A DNA stretch of 5,097 nucleotides, from NCBI GenBank assembly GCA_030611815.1, contig JAUWPC010000256.1:1-5097 (forward strand), in the 5' to 3' direction. Numbering within the stretch: the first letter of the stretch is position 1; each line of letters begins with the position of its first letter. Source of the DNA: Desulfobacteraceae bacterium (lineage in GTDB: Bacteria > Desulfobacterota > DSM-4660 > Desulfatiglandales > Desulfatiglandaceae). A model generated the notes under the pieces. The model worked only from the letters and a program-made list of their open reading frames with translations. It was not told the DNA's origin and ran no database searches. This document shows, in pieces, positions 4,932 to 5,097 of this stretch. The translations under genes and the position numbers were made by a program.

Positions 4932-5097
4932 CCGGCACAATATTTTCTCATACATTGAAAACCGGTTCGGAATCCCTGAAGCACTGTTTGACGATTACCT
5001 GTTGTTCAGCACGAAAAGAAGCTGGGTTCTTATCAAAAACGTCACCCATATAACTTGGGCCTCACAACTCAAGGTGTCAAAGGTGGGGTTAAGGGCC
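4915..5097 (+). CDS. Partial protein of unknown function overlapping the methyltransferase; possible PUA-like RNA-binding partner
   Basis: A frame shifted +1 from the methyltransferase stays open to the window edge and has protein-like composition: NIFSYIENRFGIPEALFDDY followed by LLFSTKRSWVLIKN and SQLKVSKVGLRA. The alternating aromatic and basic pattern resembles, from memory only, small RNA-binding tail domains (PUA-like) fused to or adjacent to RsmB/NOP2 methyltransferases. The start is uncertain. TTG at 4915 gives a 17-base overlap but has no clear ribosome binding site. ATG at 4840 follows GGAAAG by nine bases but would overlap 92 bases. A third choice is that it was fused to the methyltransferase and is separated by a frameshift at the TGA. 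The C-terminus lies outside the window. Confidence 0.5.
   Translation, partial: MAGEDDRHNIFSYIENRFGIPEALFDDYLLFSTKRSWVLIKNVTHITWASQLKVSKVGLRA

Noticed and set aside
4928..5053. Small gene starting at ATG 4928 with AGGAG upstream
   Set aside because: It has good start signals but ends after 41 codons with unremarkable composition, while the overlapping +1 frame looks far more protein-like.

Overview
The window looks like a chromosomal segment of an anaerobic Desulfobacterota (deltaproteobacterial) relative. This is an inference from the gene set (a lone receiver protein, a 3-hydroxybutyryl-CoA dehydrogenase, a sodium:solute symporter, an RNA m5C methyltransferase) and from intergenic DNA packed with short palindromic repeats. 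No rRNA or other marker gene is present to confirm it.

Layout: 1-348 holds two related palindromic repeat elements and no gene. 349-714 (minus) encodes a 121-residue stand-alone receiver domain. 715-1240 is gene-free and holds a 'cacgaag'-type inverted repeat, a direct repeat and copy A of an 'AATCATACTC' palindromic family. 1241-2089 (minus) encodes a complete 282-residue 3-hydroxybutyryl-CoA dehydrogenase with all catalytic residues at family spacing. 2090-2364 is a divergent intergenic region with two tandem stem-loops and a good sigma70-like promoter. 2365-3861 (plus) encodes a 498-residue SSS-family sodium:solute symporter. 3862-4025 holds copy B of the 'AATCATACTC' family. 4026-4931 (plus) encodes a RsmB/NOP2/Sun-type RNA (cytosine-5) methyltransferase. 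A further partial reading frame overlaps its end and runs off the right edge.

The genes do not form one pathway. The dehydrogenase and the symporter are divergently arranged and could share a carboxylate or fatty-acid theme (uptake plus beta-oxidation or butyrate metabolism), but this is weak inference. The methyltransferase and the partial frame after it are probably translated together and may form one RNA-modifying unit.

No phage, CRISPR array, toxin-antitoxin pair or defence system is visible. The most interesting material is the repeat DNA: two elements share a core hairpin with a compensatory base-pair change, and another family has one copy with a second hairpin nested inside it and a conserved promoter-like spacing. 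The methyltransferase/partial-frame junction is the other point worth checking.
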